Positions 53,343 through 63,300 are shown, numbered from the stretch's first letter. The stretch is 64,000 bases of DNA from Xanthomonas hortorum (GCF_002940005.1 NZ_MDEF01000003.1), one strand, 5' to 3'. Numbers and translations: made by a program. Notes: generated from the sequence alone by a model not told the origin.

Positions 53343-53846
53343 ATGTTCCGTCCAGTGACCGCCGTTCTCACCGCCGCTATGCTGTGGTCCGCAGGTCTCA
53401 CCGCCGCGCATGCTGCAGAGGTGATCCGCCACAAGATTCCCAATAGCGATTTCCCCATCGCTGCCGCAGTGGAAATTCCCGCCGGCAAGGCCACCGTCTA
53501 CGTCAGTGGCAAGGTGCCGGCCGTGGTGGACACCAGCGCGCCGAAAGACTCGGCTGCTGCGTATGGCGACACCAAGGCGCAGACGGTCAGCGTGTTGAAT
53601 CAGATCAAGCAGCAACTCGCAGCGCTGGGCTTGGGCATGGGCGATGTGGTGAAGATGCAGGTGTTTCTGGTCGGCGATCCAGCGATGGGCGGCAAGATGG
53701 ATTTCAACGGTTTCATGGAAGGCTACCGTCAGTTCTTCGGCACCAAGGAGCAGCCCAATCTGCCGGCGCGCTCTGCATTCCAGATCGCCGCGCTGGGCAA
53801 TCCGCTGTATCGGGTGGAAATCGAAGTGGTCGCCGTTCGTCCTTGA
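53343..53846 (+). CDS. Exported RidA-family (imine/enamine deaminase) protein
   Basis: RidA/YjgF-type protein (167 aa) with a clear signal peptide (MFRPVTAVLTAAMLWSAG then LTAAHA), which is unusual because typical RidA proteins are cytoplasmic. RidA hydrolyses reactive imines from amino-acid metabolism. The conserved active-site Arg lies in NLPARSAFQIAALG; the core AAYGDTKAQTVSVLNQIKQQ also fits. AAGGAG precedes ATG 53343, making the ATG at 53328 unlikely. Beside an oxidase that produces imines, its role is readily seen (inference). Confidence 0.9.
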   Translation: MFRPVTAVLTAAMLWSAGLTAAHAAEVIRHKIPNSDFPIAAAVEIPAGKATVYVSGKVPAVVDTSAPKDSAAAYGDTKAQTVSVLNQIKQQLAALGLGMGDVVKMQVFLVGDPAMGGKMDFNGFMEGYRQFFGTKEQPNLPARSAFQIAALGNPLYRVEIEVVAVRP

Positions 53847-53876
53847 ATCCGCATTGCCATTTTGTTGGAGGTTGTC

Positions 53877-55079
53877 ATGAAAACTGCTCTTTCGCGCCGC
53901 ACGTTTCTACGTGACTCCGCGCTGTTTGCCGGCGCTGCAGGGGCAAGTGCGCTGCCGCTGTTGGCCAGCGCCGCCGAACGCTCCGCCGCCATCGTGCCTA
54001 CACCGGCGAGCGCGTTGTCGCCGGTGATGATCGGCTCCAATGAATTCCCGCATGGTCCATCGGCGGCAGCGGTGAGAGCCATCGCACAGATCGCACCGCA
54101 AGGTGGGCGCTACCTGCGCGATGTGCAGATGGAACTGATGAATACCCTGGCCGCCGAGCTCAAGCTGCCGGTCGATCACCTGATGGCCTACGCCGGTTCC
54201 ACCGAGCCGCTGGACTACACGATGCTGGCGTTCACCTCGCCCAGCGCAGCGCTCGTCACCGCAGATCCCACCTACGAATCCGGTTGGCGCGCCGCCACCC
54301 GCAATGGCGCCAAACTGATCAAGGTGCCGTTGCGCAAGGACTTCTCGCACGACGTGCAGGCGATGTGCGCCGCCGACGCCAGCCCGGGCGTGATCTACAT
54401 CTGCAACCCCAACAACCCCACCGGCTCGGTGACTGCGCGCAGGGATCTGGATTACGCACTGGCGCACAAGCCCAAGGGCAGCGTGCTGGTGGTGGACGAG
54501 GCCTACATCCACTTTGCGAACAGCACCAGCAGCGTGGTCGACATGGTCGCTGCAGGCGAGGACGTGGTGGTCTTGCGCACCTTCTCCAAACTTTACGGCA
54601 TGGCCGGCATTCGCCTGGGCTATGCAGCTGCACGCCCGGACCTGCTGGCCAAGCTGATGTTCTACAGCGTCAACAGCCTGCCGGTGACCGCCGCTGCTGC
54701 AGGCCTGGCCAGCCTGCGGGATCCGGCATTGGTGCCGCAGCGCCGCGCACGCACGGCGGCCACGCGCAAGGATGTGATGGAGTTTCTCGCCAAGCAGGGC
54801 TACGCCTGCACCGCATCGGAGAGCAACTGCTTCATGGTCGATGTGAAGCGCCCGGCTGCCGGCTTCAAGGACGACATGGCCACCCATGGCGTGTTCATCG
54901 GCCGCAGCTGGCCGGTGTGGCCGACCTGGTCGCGGATCACGGTTGGCACCGAAGCGGAGATGGCACGCTTCAAGCAGGCGTTCGTGCAGGTGATGGCCGG
55001 CAAGCGCGGCCCATTGCCGCTGACGGAAGCCACTGCCGATGTGCAGGATCCGATGGATGCTTTTTTCCGGTACGCATGA
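53877..55079 (+). CDS. Tat-exported PLP aminotransferase (HisC-like fold)
   Basis: Class I/II aminotransferase (400 aa) with a twin-arginine signal (SRRTFLRDSALFAGAAG, residues 6-22), so it folds with PLP in the cytoplasm and is exported to the periplasm. Active-site segments: NPNNPTGSV (PLP Asn), VVDEAYIHF (Asp and Tyr), and the PLP Lys238 in TFSKLYGMAGIRLGY; a substrate-carboxylate Arg is probably the one in WSRITVGT. GGAGG precedes ATG 53877. Cytoplasmic histidinol-phosphate transaminases have no such signal, so this is not an ordinary HisC. Precedent for exported PLP enzymes: PvdN of Pseudomonas. Confidence 0.9.
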   Translation: MKTALSRRTFLRDSALFAGAAGASALPLLASAAERSAAIVPTPASALSPVMIGSNEFPHGPSAAAVRAIAQIAPQGGRYLRDVQMELMNTLAAELKLPVDHLMAYAGSTEPLDYTMLAFTSPSAALVTADPTYESGWRAATRNGAKLIKVPLRKDFSHDVQAMCAADASPGVIYICNPNNPTGSVTARRDLDYALAHKPKGSVLVVDEAYIHFANSTSSVVDMVAAGEDVVVLRTFSKLYGMAGIRLGYAAARPDLLAKLMFYSVNSLPVTAAAAGLASLRDPALVPQRRARTAATRKDVMEFLAKQGYACTASESNCFMVDVKRPAAGFKDDMATHGVFIGRSWPVWPTWSRITVGTEAEMARFKQAFVQVMAGKRGPLPLTEATADVQDPMDAFFRYA

Positions 55080-55170
55080 GGCGTTACTCTGGTCACACCG
55101 GCGTAGGCGAACGCGTTGGGGTGACCAGGCGCGCTGGGCGTCGCGCATCTTTTATCGCAGGAGTGTTCCT

Positions 55171-55620
55171 TTGAAGCTGTTTTCGACGATTGCGGTGCTT
55201 GGACTGGTGCTGCTGGCACCTTCGGCATGGGCGCGTACCTGCGCGGTGACCATCACCGGCAACGATCAGATGAAGTTCGACCAGAGCACGATCAAGCTGG
55301 CGCCCGACTGCACGCAGGTGGACCTCACCCTCAAGCACTCCGGCAAGATGGCCGCCACGGTGATGGGCCACAACTGGGTGTTGACCAAGGCCGCCGATTT
55401 TCAAGCCGTCGCCAATGCCGGCGTACGCTCCAGCATCGCCGACAGCTATCTACCCAAAGCCGACGCCCGGGTGATCGCGCATACCAAGGTCATCGGCGGC
55501 GGCGACAGCACCACCGTGAGCTTTGCGACCAGCAAGTTGAGCAAGGGCGGCGACTACACCTTTTTCTGCTCATTCCCGGGCCATTGGGCAATGATGAAAG
55601 GCACGCTGAGTTTTGGCTGA
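55171..55620 (+). CDS. Azurin (blue copper electron carrier)
   Basis: Periplasmic type-1 copper protein. A TTG start at 55171 has GGAG upstream and gives a 21-residue signal peptide (ending SAWA), followed by a mature chain of 128 aa, the length of Pseudomonas aeruginosa azurin. The ligands fall on the same mature numbers: His46 in VMGHNW, Cys112 in FFCSFPGHW, His117 in the same segment and Met121. It should carry electrons from the cytochrome c toward a terminal oxidase (inference). It is the last gene of the locus. Confidence 0.93.
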   Translation: MKLFSTIAVLGLVLLAPSAWARTCAVTITGNDQMKFDQSTIKLAPDCTQVDLTLKHSGKMAATVMGHNWVLTKAADFQAVANAGVRSSIADSYLPKADARVIAHTKVIGGGDSTTVSFATSKLSKGGDYTFFCSFPGHWAMMKGTLSFG

Positions 55621-55627
55621 TGGGGTC

Positions 55628-55656
55628 TGCGACATCGCCTGACAGGCGATGTCGCA
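55628..55656. terminator. Strong hairpin between azurin and LuxR-type genes
   Basis: TGCGACATCGCCT, loop gac, AGGCGATGTCGCA: a perfect 13-bp stem in the convergent gap, no T-run. It may stabilise or end the azurin transcript, or be used on either strand. Confidence 0.5.
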
Positions 55657-55704
55657 ATGCGCGCAGATGCGCGTGCAGCGCAGGCAGTGATACGCGCGCT
55701 CGGA

Positions 55705-58476
55705 TCAGTTCGGCGCCGCATCCGAGCCAACATGCGGATCCACCGCCCGCAATAATCCGCGTTGCAAGGCTTGCGCCAAGGCGCTTTCGCGACTACGCGC
55801 GTCGAGCTTGCGATAGAGATTTTTCAAATGGAACTTGACGGTGTTTTCCGACAGGTGCAAACAGCGTGCGATCTGTTTGTTGGAGTAACCACGTGCCAGT
55901 TGTGCCAGCACCTCCAGTTCGCGTTCGCTGAAAATATCGCCGGCCGGGTCTTCGTCGCCACTGAGGCGTTCGAGCAAGGCTTGAATGGTAAGCGCACGCG
56001 TGGTGCCGCCCACGGTATGCGGGTCGTGTTGGCGGAGCGAGCGCAGCATCGCCTTGGCCGGCAGGCCGAGTTCGACGATCGCCTGCCAGCTTTGCGTCAG
56101 CGCCACATGATCCAGCGCGCTGTACAGATGCGGCAGGGCGGCGACCAGTTCGCCGCGCTGCTGCAGCACCAGGGCGATACGCGCACGGGTGCGGGCAAGA
56201 TGGCACAGGTTATCGTTGGCCAGGCAGGCGTGTTCGATCTGGCCCAGGATGGTCAGCGCCGCGCTGCTGCGGCCGGCCAGGCGATGCCAGCGTGCCAGCG
56301 CAAAGCCCATCGCAGCGCGGTCGCGCCAACGGTGCGCCGAGCGTAGGGTATGCGCCAATCCGGATTCACCGCCGGTGCGTGCGATCAGGACGTCGATGGC
56401 GGCATTGCCTGGATGCTCCAGCAACAGCATCAGGCGCCAGGCTGCGGCCAGTTCCGATAGCCGCATCAGCTTGCGCCCATGCGCGATCTGTTCGATGTGC
56501 TCGAGCAGCGCCAAGGCACTGCGCCCGCTGTGATCGCGCACGCGCTCCAATCCCAGTGCGGTGTCGTAAGCGGCGGCCAGCACGTCCATGCCGCCGTCGT
56601 GTTGCTCCAGCAATTCCAGCGCCGGATGCAGCAGATCGGCTGCATCGTCGTGATGCCCGCGTTCGTAATGCAGTTGCGCCAGCAGACAGTTGGCGGCTGC
56701 TTCCAGCACGCGATCCAGTTGCGGCGTGCGTGCACACCCGCTCAGTGCCTGTTGGTAACAGGCCTCGGCGTCGCTGAGCCGACCGCGATAGAAGAAACTC
56801 TGGCCCAACGACAACAGCGCCTGGCTCGCACCCAGTTCGCTGCCGCCACGCTGCATTGCATTGCGTGCGTTCAAGGCATAGCGTTCGGCTAGTACAAAGG
56901 TGCCTTGCGCAATGGCGGTGGTGGCACAGATGCATAGCAGCATGCCGCGTCCGAGATGGTCGTCTTCGTCCAGCGCGGAGGCTTGTGCAGCGATCTGGGT
57001 CAGGCCATGCGGATTGCCGCAGATCTCATCGAGGCGATCGCGCAGTGCCGCCACCACCACGGTGTAATCGCGCTGCAAGGGCTCACGCAGTGCAGCGGGA
57101 AAGTCGCGGAAACGTTCCAGCAACAACCGCGCGTGGCTGAATTCGCCAAACTTCGCATGCAGATGCGCTTGAGTGAGATTCAGCGCCGGGGTGTCGCGGA
57201 TGGTGCGGTGTTCGAAGTGACGCAGCAGCGCGCGCACTGCATGCGTGCCGTGGGTCAGCAGCAATTGCCAGGTGCCGGCGCGCGCGATGTAGCTGGCCGC
57301 CAGGTCGCCGCAATCGCCGCGCGATGCGTGCCGCACCGCTTCGGCCAGATACTGATGATCGCCGAACCAGCGCGCGGCACGTTGATGCAGTTGCATGGCC
57401 TGGCCAGGATGCTCGCGATCGAGCAACTGCTGCAAAAAGTCGGCAAAGAGTGGGTGATAGCGAAACCACTCGCGCTCGCCATCCATGGGCACCAGCAGGC
57501 CGTGGAAATGTTCCAGCCGCGCCAGCAGCCGGCCGCTGTCGTCGCGCTGGCGCACCGCATCGGCCAGCGCGGCGTTGACGCGCTCCAGCACACTGGTCCG
57601 CAGCAATAAAACGCGCGTGTCGGCATCCAGATCGTTGACCACCTGCTCGGCCAGGTACGCGGCGATCTGCGCGCTGCGCCCGGAGAAACGTGCGGCCACT
57701 TCTTGCTGACGTTGCGCGCCGCCTTCCAGCCACAGCCGCGCCAGATGCAGCGCCACCGGCCAGCCTTCGGTGTAACGCAGCAATTCTTCCACGACCGGCG
57801 CGGGAACCTGCGGCCCGAGCAATGCCTGCGCTTCGCGCTCGTCCAGCGCCAGTTGCGCGCTGCCTACGCGGCTGAGCAGCGCCTGCAGATCCAGGCGCGC
57901 CAATGGCAGCGCCGGTATGCGTCGGGTGGCCAGCAACAGGTGCAGACGTCCGCCGCTGTGTTCGACCAGGCGCAATACCAGCTCGTCGACGATGCCGCTG
58001 CCGAGCCGGTCGTAGTCGTCGAGAATCACGCTGATGCGCCGTGGTGCGGCGCGCAGCGCGCGGATCAGCACCGTCACCGCCTCGCGCGGGTCCTGATCGC
58101 GGTTATGCAGCACCGCTGCGCACAGTGCCTGATCCGCCCCTGCGCTCTGCAGCGCCAAGGCCAGATGGCCGAGGAAGCGCGCGGCGTCGGCATCTTCTTC
58201 ATCCAGCGACAGCCACGCCACAGCGGCGTGATCGCGCGCGCACAGCTGCGCATGCCACTGCGTCAGCAGGGTGGTCTTGCCAAACCCTGGCGGCGCCAGC
58301 AACAGCGTGAGCGGGCGGGCGTGCGCCTGATCCAGCGCAGCCAGCAACGCGCCACGCACCACCGCACCAGGGCGCGACAGCGGCGGCTCCAGCTTGCTGG
58401 CAAGCAGCCAATCGGGAAGAACGGAATCGCGCGACGGTGACGGGCGCGGAGTAAGCAACGCAACAGGCTTGAGCAT
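55705..58476 (-). CDS. MalT-like (LAL) LuxR-family transcriptional regulator
   Basis: Large ATP-binding transcription activator (923 aa). Walker A APPGFGKTTLL (residues 61-71), Walker-B-like ISVILDDYDRL, an NB-ARC-type core, a helical repeat region, and a C-terminal LuxR helix-turn-helix (FSERELEVLAQLARGYSNKQ, then HLSENTVKFHLKNLYRKL). MalT-type regulators sense a small inducer. It is convergent with the exported oxidation operon, so it is a good candidate regulator of that operon (inference). ATG 58476 was chosen; upstream residues in the frame are Arg-rich and unlike the family N-terminus. Confidence 0.9.
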   Translation of the reverse strand: MLKPVALLTPRPSPSRDSVLPDWLLASKLEPPLSRPGAVVRGALLAALDQAHARPLTLLLAPPGFGKTTLLTQWHAQLCARDHAAVAWLSLDEEDADAARFLGHLALALQSAGADQALCAAVLHNRDQDPREAVTVLIRALRAAPRRISVILDDYDRLGSGIVDELVLRLVEHSGGRLHLLLATRRIPALPLARLDLQALLSRVGSAQLALDEREAQALLGPQVPAPVVEELLRYTEGWPVALHLARLWLEGGAQRQQEVAARFSGRSAQIAAYLAEQVVNDLDADTRVLLLRTSVLERVNAALADAVRQRDDSGRLLARLEHFHGLLVPMDGEREWFRYHPLFADFLQQLLDREHPGQAMQLHQRAARWFGDHQYLAEAVRHASRGDCGDLAASYIARAGTWQLLLTHGTHAVRALLRHFEHRTIRDTPALNLTQAHLHAKFGEFSHARLLLERFRDFPAALREPLQRDYTVVVAALRDRLDEICGNPHGLTQIAAQASALDEDDHLGRGMLLCICATTAIAQGTFVLAERYALNARNAMQRGGSELGASQALLSLGQSFFYRGRLSDAEACYQQALSGCARTPQLDRVLEAAANCLLAQLHYERGHHDDAADLLHPALELLEQHDGGMDVLAAAYDTALGLERVRDHSGRSALALLEHIEQIAHGRKLMRLSELAAAWRLMLLLEHPGNAAIDVLIARTGGESGLAHTLRSAHRWRDRAAMGFALARWHRLAGRSSAALTILGQIEHACLANDNLCHLARTRARIALVLQQRGELVAALPHLYSALDHVALTQSWQAIVELGLPAKAMLRSLRQHDPHTVGGTTRALTIQALLERLSGDEDPAGDIFSERELEVLAQLARGYSNKQIARCLHLSENTVKFHLKNLYRKLDARSRESALAQALQRGLLRAVDPHVGSDAAPN

Positions 58477-58630
58477 GAGGCGAGGGCGGCCGTGGCAAGC
58501 GTCGGCAGCGCGCCGACTCGACGCACTGCAGATCGTGATGAAACAGCGGCGACGCACCAGGCGTCACCGTGACCGGCGACGACGACACATCCGCTGCTTC
58601 GAGGGTCCCCACCCATGCCCGTCCGTGGAC

Positions 58631-58645
58631 ACCTTTCAGAAAGGT
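58631..58645. promoter_or_regulatory. Perfect palindrome upstream of the LuxR-type gene
   Basis: ACCTTTC, A, GAAAGGT: 7-bp arms around one base, 155 bp upstream of the regulator's ATG and in the gap to hemL. A candidate operator; the bound factor is unknown. Confidence 0.4.
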
Positions 58646-58725
58646 ATGACAGCCACAAGACAAAAGCAAAGTTTGCGGTGGTCACTGCGCAAATCGAATC
58701 CCGCAGCGACCCGCATGAATGCGCC

Positions 58726-60015
58726 TCAGCGCGCCACTTCCGCAAATGCCTCGCGTGCCGCTGCAAGCGTGGCTTCGATCACCGCAGCGTCGTGCGCGCT
58801 GGACATGAAGCCGGCTTCGTACGCCGATGGCGCCAGATACACGCCCCGCTGCAGCATCGCGTGGAAGAAGCGATTGAAAGTGGTGATATCGCAGGCGGTG
58901 GCTTGCGCGTAGCTCTCCACGATCTCGTCGGTGAAGAACAGCCCGAACATGCCGCCGACCTGGTTGGTGGTGACCGCGATGCCGGCCGCGTGGGCGGCAT
59001 CTTCCAGGCCCTCGCACAACATGCCGGTGGCCTCGCTCAGACGGGCGTGGAAGCCCGGCTCCTGCACCAGCTCCAGCATCGCCAGGCCCGCTGCCATCGC
59101 CACCGGATTGCCCGACAAGGTGCCGGCCTGGTAGATCGGGCCGGAGGGTGCGATCTGCTCCATCAAGTCGCGCCGGCCGCCGTATGCGCCCACCGGCATG
59201 CCGCCGCCAATGATCTTGCCGAAGGTGCTCAGGTCCGGGGTCACCCCGTAATGCGCCTGCGCGCCACCGAGCGCGACGCGGAACCCGGTCATCACTTCGT
59301 CGAAGATCAGCAGCGCGCCGTGCCGCGTGCACAGCGTGCGCAGGTGCTGCAGGTAGCCGGCCTGCGGCGGAATGCAGTTGGCGTTGCCCACCACCGGTTC
59401 GATGATCACCGCCGCCACATCGGCGCCGATCTCGTCGAACAGCGCCGTGGCGCCTTCGAAGTCGTTGAAGGTGAGGGTGGCGGTCAGCTCGCTCAGGCCG
59501 GGCGGCACGCCGGGCGAGGTCGGCACGCCCAGAGTGAGCATGCCGCTGCCGGCCTTGACCAGAAACGAGTCGCCATGGCCGTGGTAACAGCCTTCGAACT
59601 TGACGATGCGATTGCGCCCGGTGGCGCCGCGCGCCAGGCGCACCGCCGACAGCGTGGCTTCGGTGCCGGAATTGACCATGCGCACCATTTCGCAGGAGGG
59701 CACCAGTCGATTGATCGTCTCGGCCATGGTCACTTCGGCCGCACACGGCGCACCGAACGACAGCCCATCGCGGATCGCACGCTCCACCGCCTCGCGCACC
59801 GCCGGGTGATTGTGGCCGGCGATCATCGGGCCCCACGAACCCACGTAGTCGATGTAGCGGTTGTCGTCCACGTCATACAGATACGGGCCATCGGCGCGCG
59901 CCACGAAAAACGGCTCGCCGCCAACCGACTTGAACGCCCGCACCGGTGAGTTAACGCCGCCGGGCAGCAGGGTCTGCGCCTGGGCGAACAGGGCGTGGGA
60001 GCGGGAGTGGTTCAT
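58726..60015 (-). CDS. hemL: Glutamate-1-semialdehyde 2,1-aminomutase HemL
   Basis: PLP enzyme (429 aa) that makes 5-aminolevulinate in the C5 haem pathway. The N-terminus (ALFAQAQTLLPGGVNSPVRA) and NSGTEATLSAVRLAR are typical, the Asp in LLIFDEVMTGFRVALGG, the PLP Lys in STFGKIIGGGMPVGAYGG. ATG 60015 is the family start. The frame is open far upstream but not family-like. It is divergent from the Oar-like receptor gene across 307 bases. Confidence 0.97.
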   Translation of the reverse strand: MNHSRSHALFAQAQTLLPGGVNSPVRAFKSVGGEPFFVARADGPYLYDVDDNRYIDYVGSWGPMIAGHNHPAVREAVERAIRDGLSFGAPCAAEVTMAETINRLVPSCEMVRMVNSGTEATLSAVRLARGATGRNRIVKFEGCYHGHGDSFLVKAGSGMLTLGVPTSPGVPPGLSELTATLTFNDFEGATALFDEIGADVAAVIIEPVVGNANCIPPQAGYLQHLRTLCTRHGALLIFDEVMTGFRVALGGAQAHYGVTPDLSTFGKIIGGGMPVGAYGGRRDLMEQIAPSGPIYQAGTLSGNPVAMAAGLAMLELVQEPGFHARLSEATGMLCEGLEDAAHAAGIAVTTNQVGGMFGLFFTDEIVESYAQATACDITTFNRFFHAMLQRGVYLAPSAYEAGFMSSAHDAAVIEATLAAAREAFAEVAR

Positions 60016-60322
60016 GCGCGTAGATCCTCGAGTGATGCCGATGGGGCGGCGCTGCCCGACCACGGGCAGCGCACGCGCCATTGTCAGGCTTGCGGCCCCT
60101 ATCCGCCTACCCACCATGTGCCTGCCTACCCGTCGGAGCAGGCGGGTAGGGCAACGCAGCTGCCTATGATCGAACGGGACGGTATCGATGGTTTGGGGCA
60201 TGAGCTGATGGCGGGTGGTCATTGGCGCTTCGATACGGATGTTCAGTAAGTGTGATTCCGGTAGCCACTGGCGCCGTTCATTTTTGTCGCGTTGCCGACA
60301 GTTCCAGACTTGGGGAGAAAGC
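60016..60322. other. Divergent gap between hemL and the Oar-like receptor
   Basis: A 307-bp gap without a gene that should carry promoters for both genes. It holds a hairpin with 8-bp arms (CCTACCCG at 60125-60132, CGGGTAGG at 60143-60150), with the unit cctaccc also seen just upstream. No operator could be assigned. Confidence 0.5.
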
Positions 60323-63300
60323 ATGAACCGTAGTATCCAGAAGCGTGCCTTGGCGTTGGCGCTGGTCGTGGCGATGGGGAGCGTCCACGCGCAGTCCACC
60401 AGCGGCAGCATCGTCGGCAGCGTGGGGCAGAGCAGCGGCACCAGCGTGCTGGTGGAAAACAACAGCGGTTTCACCCGCGAGGTGCCAGTGGATGCGCGCG
60501 GCCGTTACACCGCCGGCAATCTGCCGCTGGGTACCTACAAGGTCACGGTCAAGCGCGATGGCACAGCGGTGGAAACCCGCGAAAACGTCGCCATCACGGT
60601 TGGCGCCAACACCGACGTCTCGTTCACTGCCGCGTCGGGGAGCGGTATGCAGACCCTGGATAGCGTCACCGTTACCGCCGCAGGCCTGACCACCATAGAC
60701 GTCAGCAGCGTGGACACGCGCACCGTGGTCACCGCCGAGCAGCTGCAGCAACTGCCGCTGGGCCGTACTGCCGAAGCCATCGCCTTGCTGGCGCCGGGCG
60801 TGGTGGTCAACAGCGGTGGCTTCGACAACGGCCCGCTCGGCGGTTCGCTGCCCAGCTTCGGCGGCTCGGCCGCCAGCGAAAACGCCTATTACCTCAATGG
60901 CTTCAACACCACCACCATCAGCAACAATCTTGGCGGTCTGACCCTGCCGTACGGCGCCATCGACCAGCAGGAAATCTTTACCGGCGGCTACGGCGCGCAG
61001 TACGGCCGCGCCAATGGCGGCGTGATCAACCAGATCGGCAAGCGCGGCACCAACGAGTGGAAGTTCGGCACCGCAGTGATCTGGGAGCCGAACGGCCTCA
61101 AGGCCAACCAGCGCGACATCTACTGGCGCCCGGATGCGCAGGCCAGCACCGTCAACAACGCGGCCTACCGCTATGCGCGCTCGGCCAACGGCCTGTATCA
61201 GCCGGCCAGCGAAGCCGAAGCCAGCCAGACCACCTACAGCGCCTACGTGGGCGGGCCGATCATCCAGGACAAGCTGTTCTTCTTCCTGGCGGCCGAGCAG
61301 GTGGATTCGGACGGCGTGCGCGTCGGCACCAATCGCGACACCGACAACGGCCGTACCGGTGGCCTCACCGACTACGACTACAAGCAGAAGCGCTGGTACG
61401 CCAAGGTGGACTGGAACATCACCGACAATCATCTGATCGAGGTGACCGGCGCCAGCGACGAGGCCGAAACCAACGGCTCCATCTACCGCTACAACTATGT
61501 CGATCGTACGCGCGGCAGCTATTTCACCGACGAATCCACCTGGAAAACCGGCCCGACCCTGTTCACCGGCAAGTACACCGGCTATCTCAACGACAACCTC
61601 ACCGTGACCGCGCTGTACGGCAAGATGAGCACGCCCGACGAGCTGACGCCCTTCAACTACAACGCGGCGGGTGGCCCGGTCATCAACAGCGCCGCATTGC
61701 AGAATCCTGCCTATACCGGCGGCACACCGCGCATCGGTAGTCAGCTGGTCACCTCGGTCAGCTCCCCGGATCGCGAGTACAAAAAAGACAATCAGCGCCT
61801 GAATCTGGAATGGCGCATCGGCCACCACACGCTCAACTTCGGTATCGATAACCAGAAGTCCGAAGGCATCGATGTCGGCTCGGTGCTTTCCGGCCCCGGC
61901 TTTGCGTGGACCTATGGTCAGACTAACGATCCCAACGGCCTCCTGACGGGTGGACTGGTCAGCCAGTCTGCCAACGAAGCTGGCGGCATCGGCGCGCCGA
62001 GCCCGGGCCTGGTCGATCCGGTCAACGGATCGAGCGGCTATTACGCGGTGCGCAACATCAACACCAGCTTGTATTCGTACGAGGCCAAGCAACGCGCCTA
62101 CTACATCGAAGACAAGTGGCAGGTCACCGATAATTTGCTGTTGAGCATCGGCCTGCGCAAGGACGAATTCACCAACTACACCCCGTCTGGCGATCCTTAT
62201 ATCGAAGTGGACAATGCCTGGGCGCCACGGTTGGGCTTCAGCTGGGACGTCAACGGCGATTCGAGCCTGAAGGTGTTCGGCAACATCGGCCGTTACTACC
62301 TGGGCCTGCCGCTGTCGGCAGTGAGCCTGTTCACCCCGGCCACCACCACCGATACCTATTTCACCTACAGCGGCATCAATGCCGATGGCACGCCGATCGT
62401 GGCGCAGCAGCTGGGTTCGGCAGTGTCGGCCAACTCGCGCTTCGGTCGCATCGCCGATGTACGTACTGCGGTGGTCAAGGACATCGAAGGCGAGAACCAG
62501 GACGAGATCATCCTTGGTTTCACCAAGCAGCTGGACACCGGCTGGGTGTTGGGCGTGCGCGGCACGCATCGTCGCCTCAATGCGGGTATCGACGATCAGA
62601 ACTACGACGTCTCCAACACTGCGTTGATCGCCGCCGCCGCCGCGCAGGGCGTGACCATCGACTTCTCGCAGGTTGCCGGTGCATCGCTGATCAATCCCGG
62701 CCAGACCAACACCTGGGGCGTGATCGGCACCGATGGTCAGTTCCATGAAGTGGCGGTAAGCCGCGAGGCTGCGGGCTTCCCGAAGTTCAAGCGCAATTAC
62801 TCGGCAGTCGAATTCAACCTGGAGCGCCCGTTCGACGGCAAGTGGTACGCCAAGGTCAACTACGTCTGGTCGCATAGCTACGGCACCACCGAAGGTCAGG
62901 TACGTTCGGACCTGTGGCGCACCGGCGGGGCACTGGGCAGCTATCAGGGCCAGGCGTCGGTCTCCACCACGCAGAGCTGGGACCACGCGGCGCTGATGGA
63001 ACACTTCAACGGCGATCAATCCAACGATCACCGCCATCAGCTCAAGTTGTTCGGCTTCTACCAGTTCAATCCGCAATGGGGCACGTCGGCCAACTTCAGC
63101 CTGATTTCGGGCGCGCCGCATAACTGCCTGGGCAACTACTACGGCGACAACTACCCCGGCACGGATCCGGCCGGCTACGGTGGCAGCGCGATCACCGGCG
63201 GGCCGTACCACTACTGCTACAACCCGGAAACCGGCACCGGCGTGGCATCGCCTCCGGGTTCGCAGGGGCGTCTTGGCTGGATCGCGCAGCTCGACATGGG

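Noticed and set aside
53877..55079. Ordinary histidine-biosynthesis HisC
   Set aside because: The Tat signal and lack of other his genes make a cytoplasmic histidinol-phosphate role unlikely.
60278..63211. 977-codon minus-strand frame opposite the Oar-like receptor
   Set aside because: No recognisable motif, and it crosses the receptor's start and signal peptide region.
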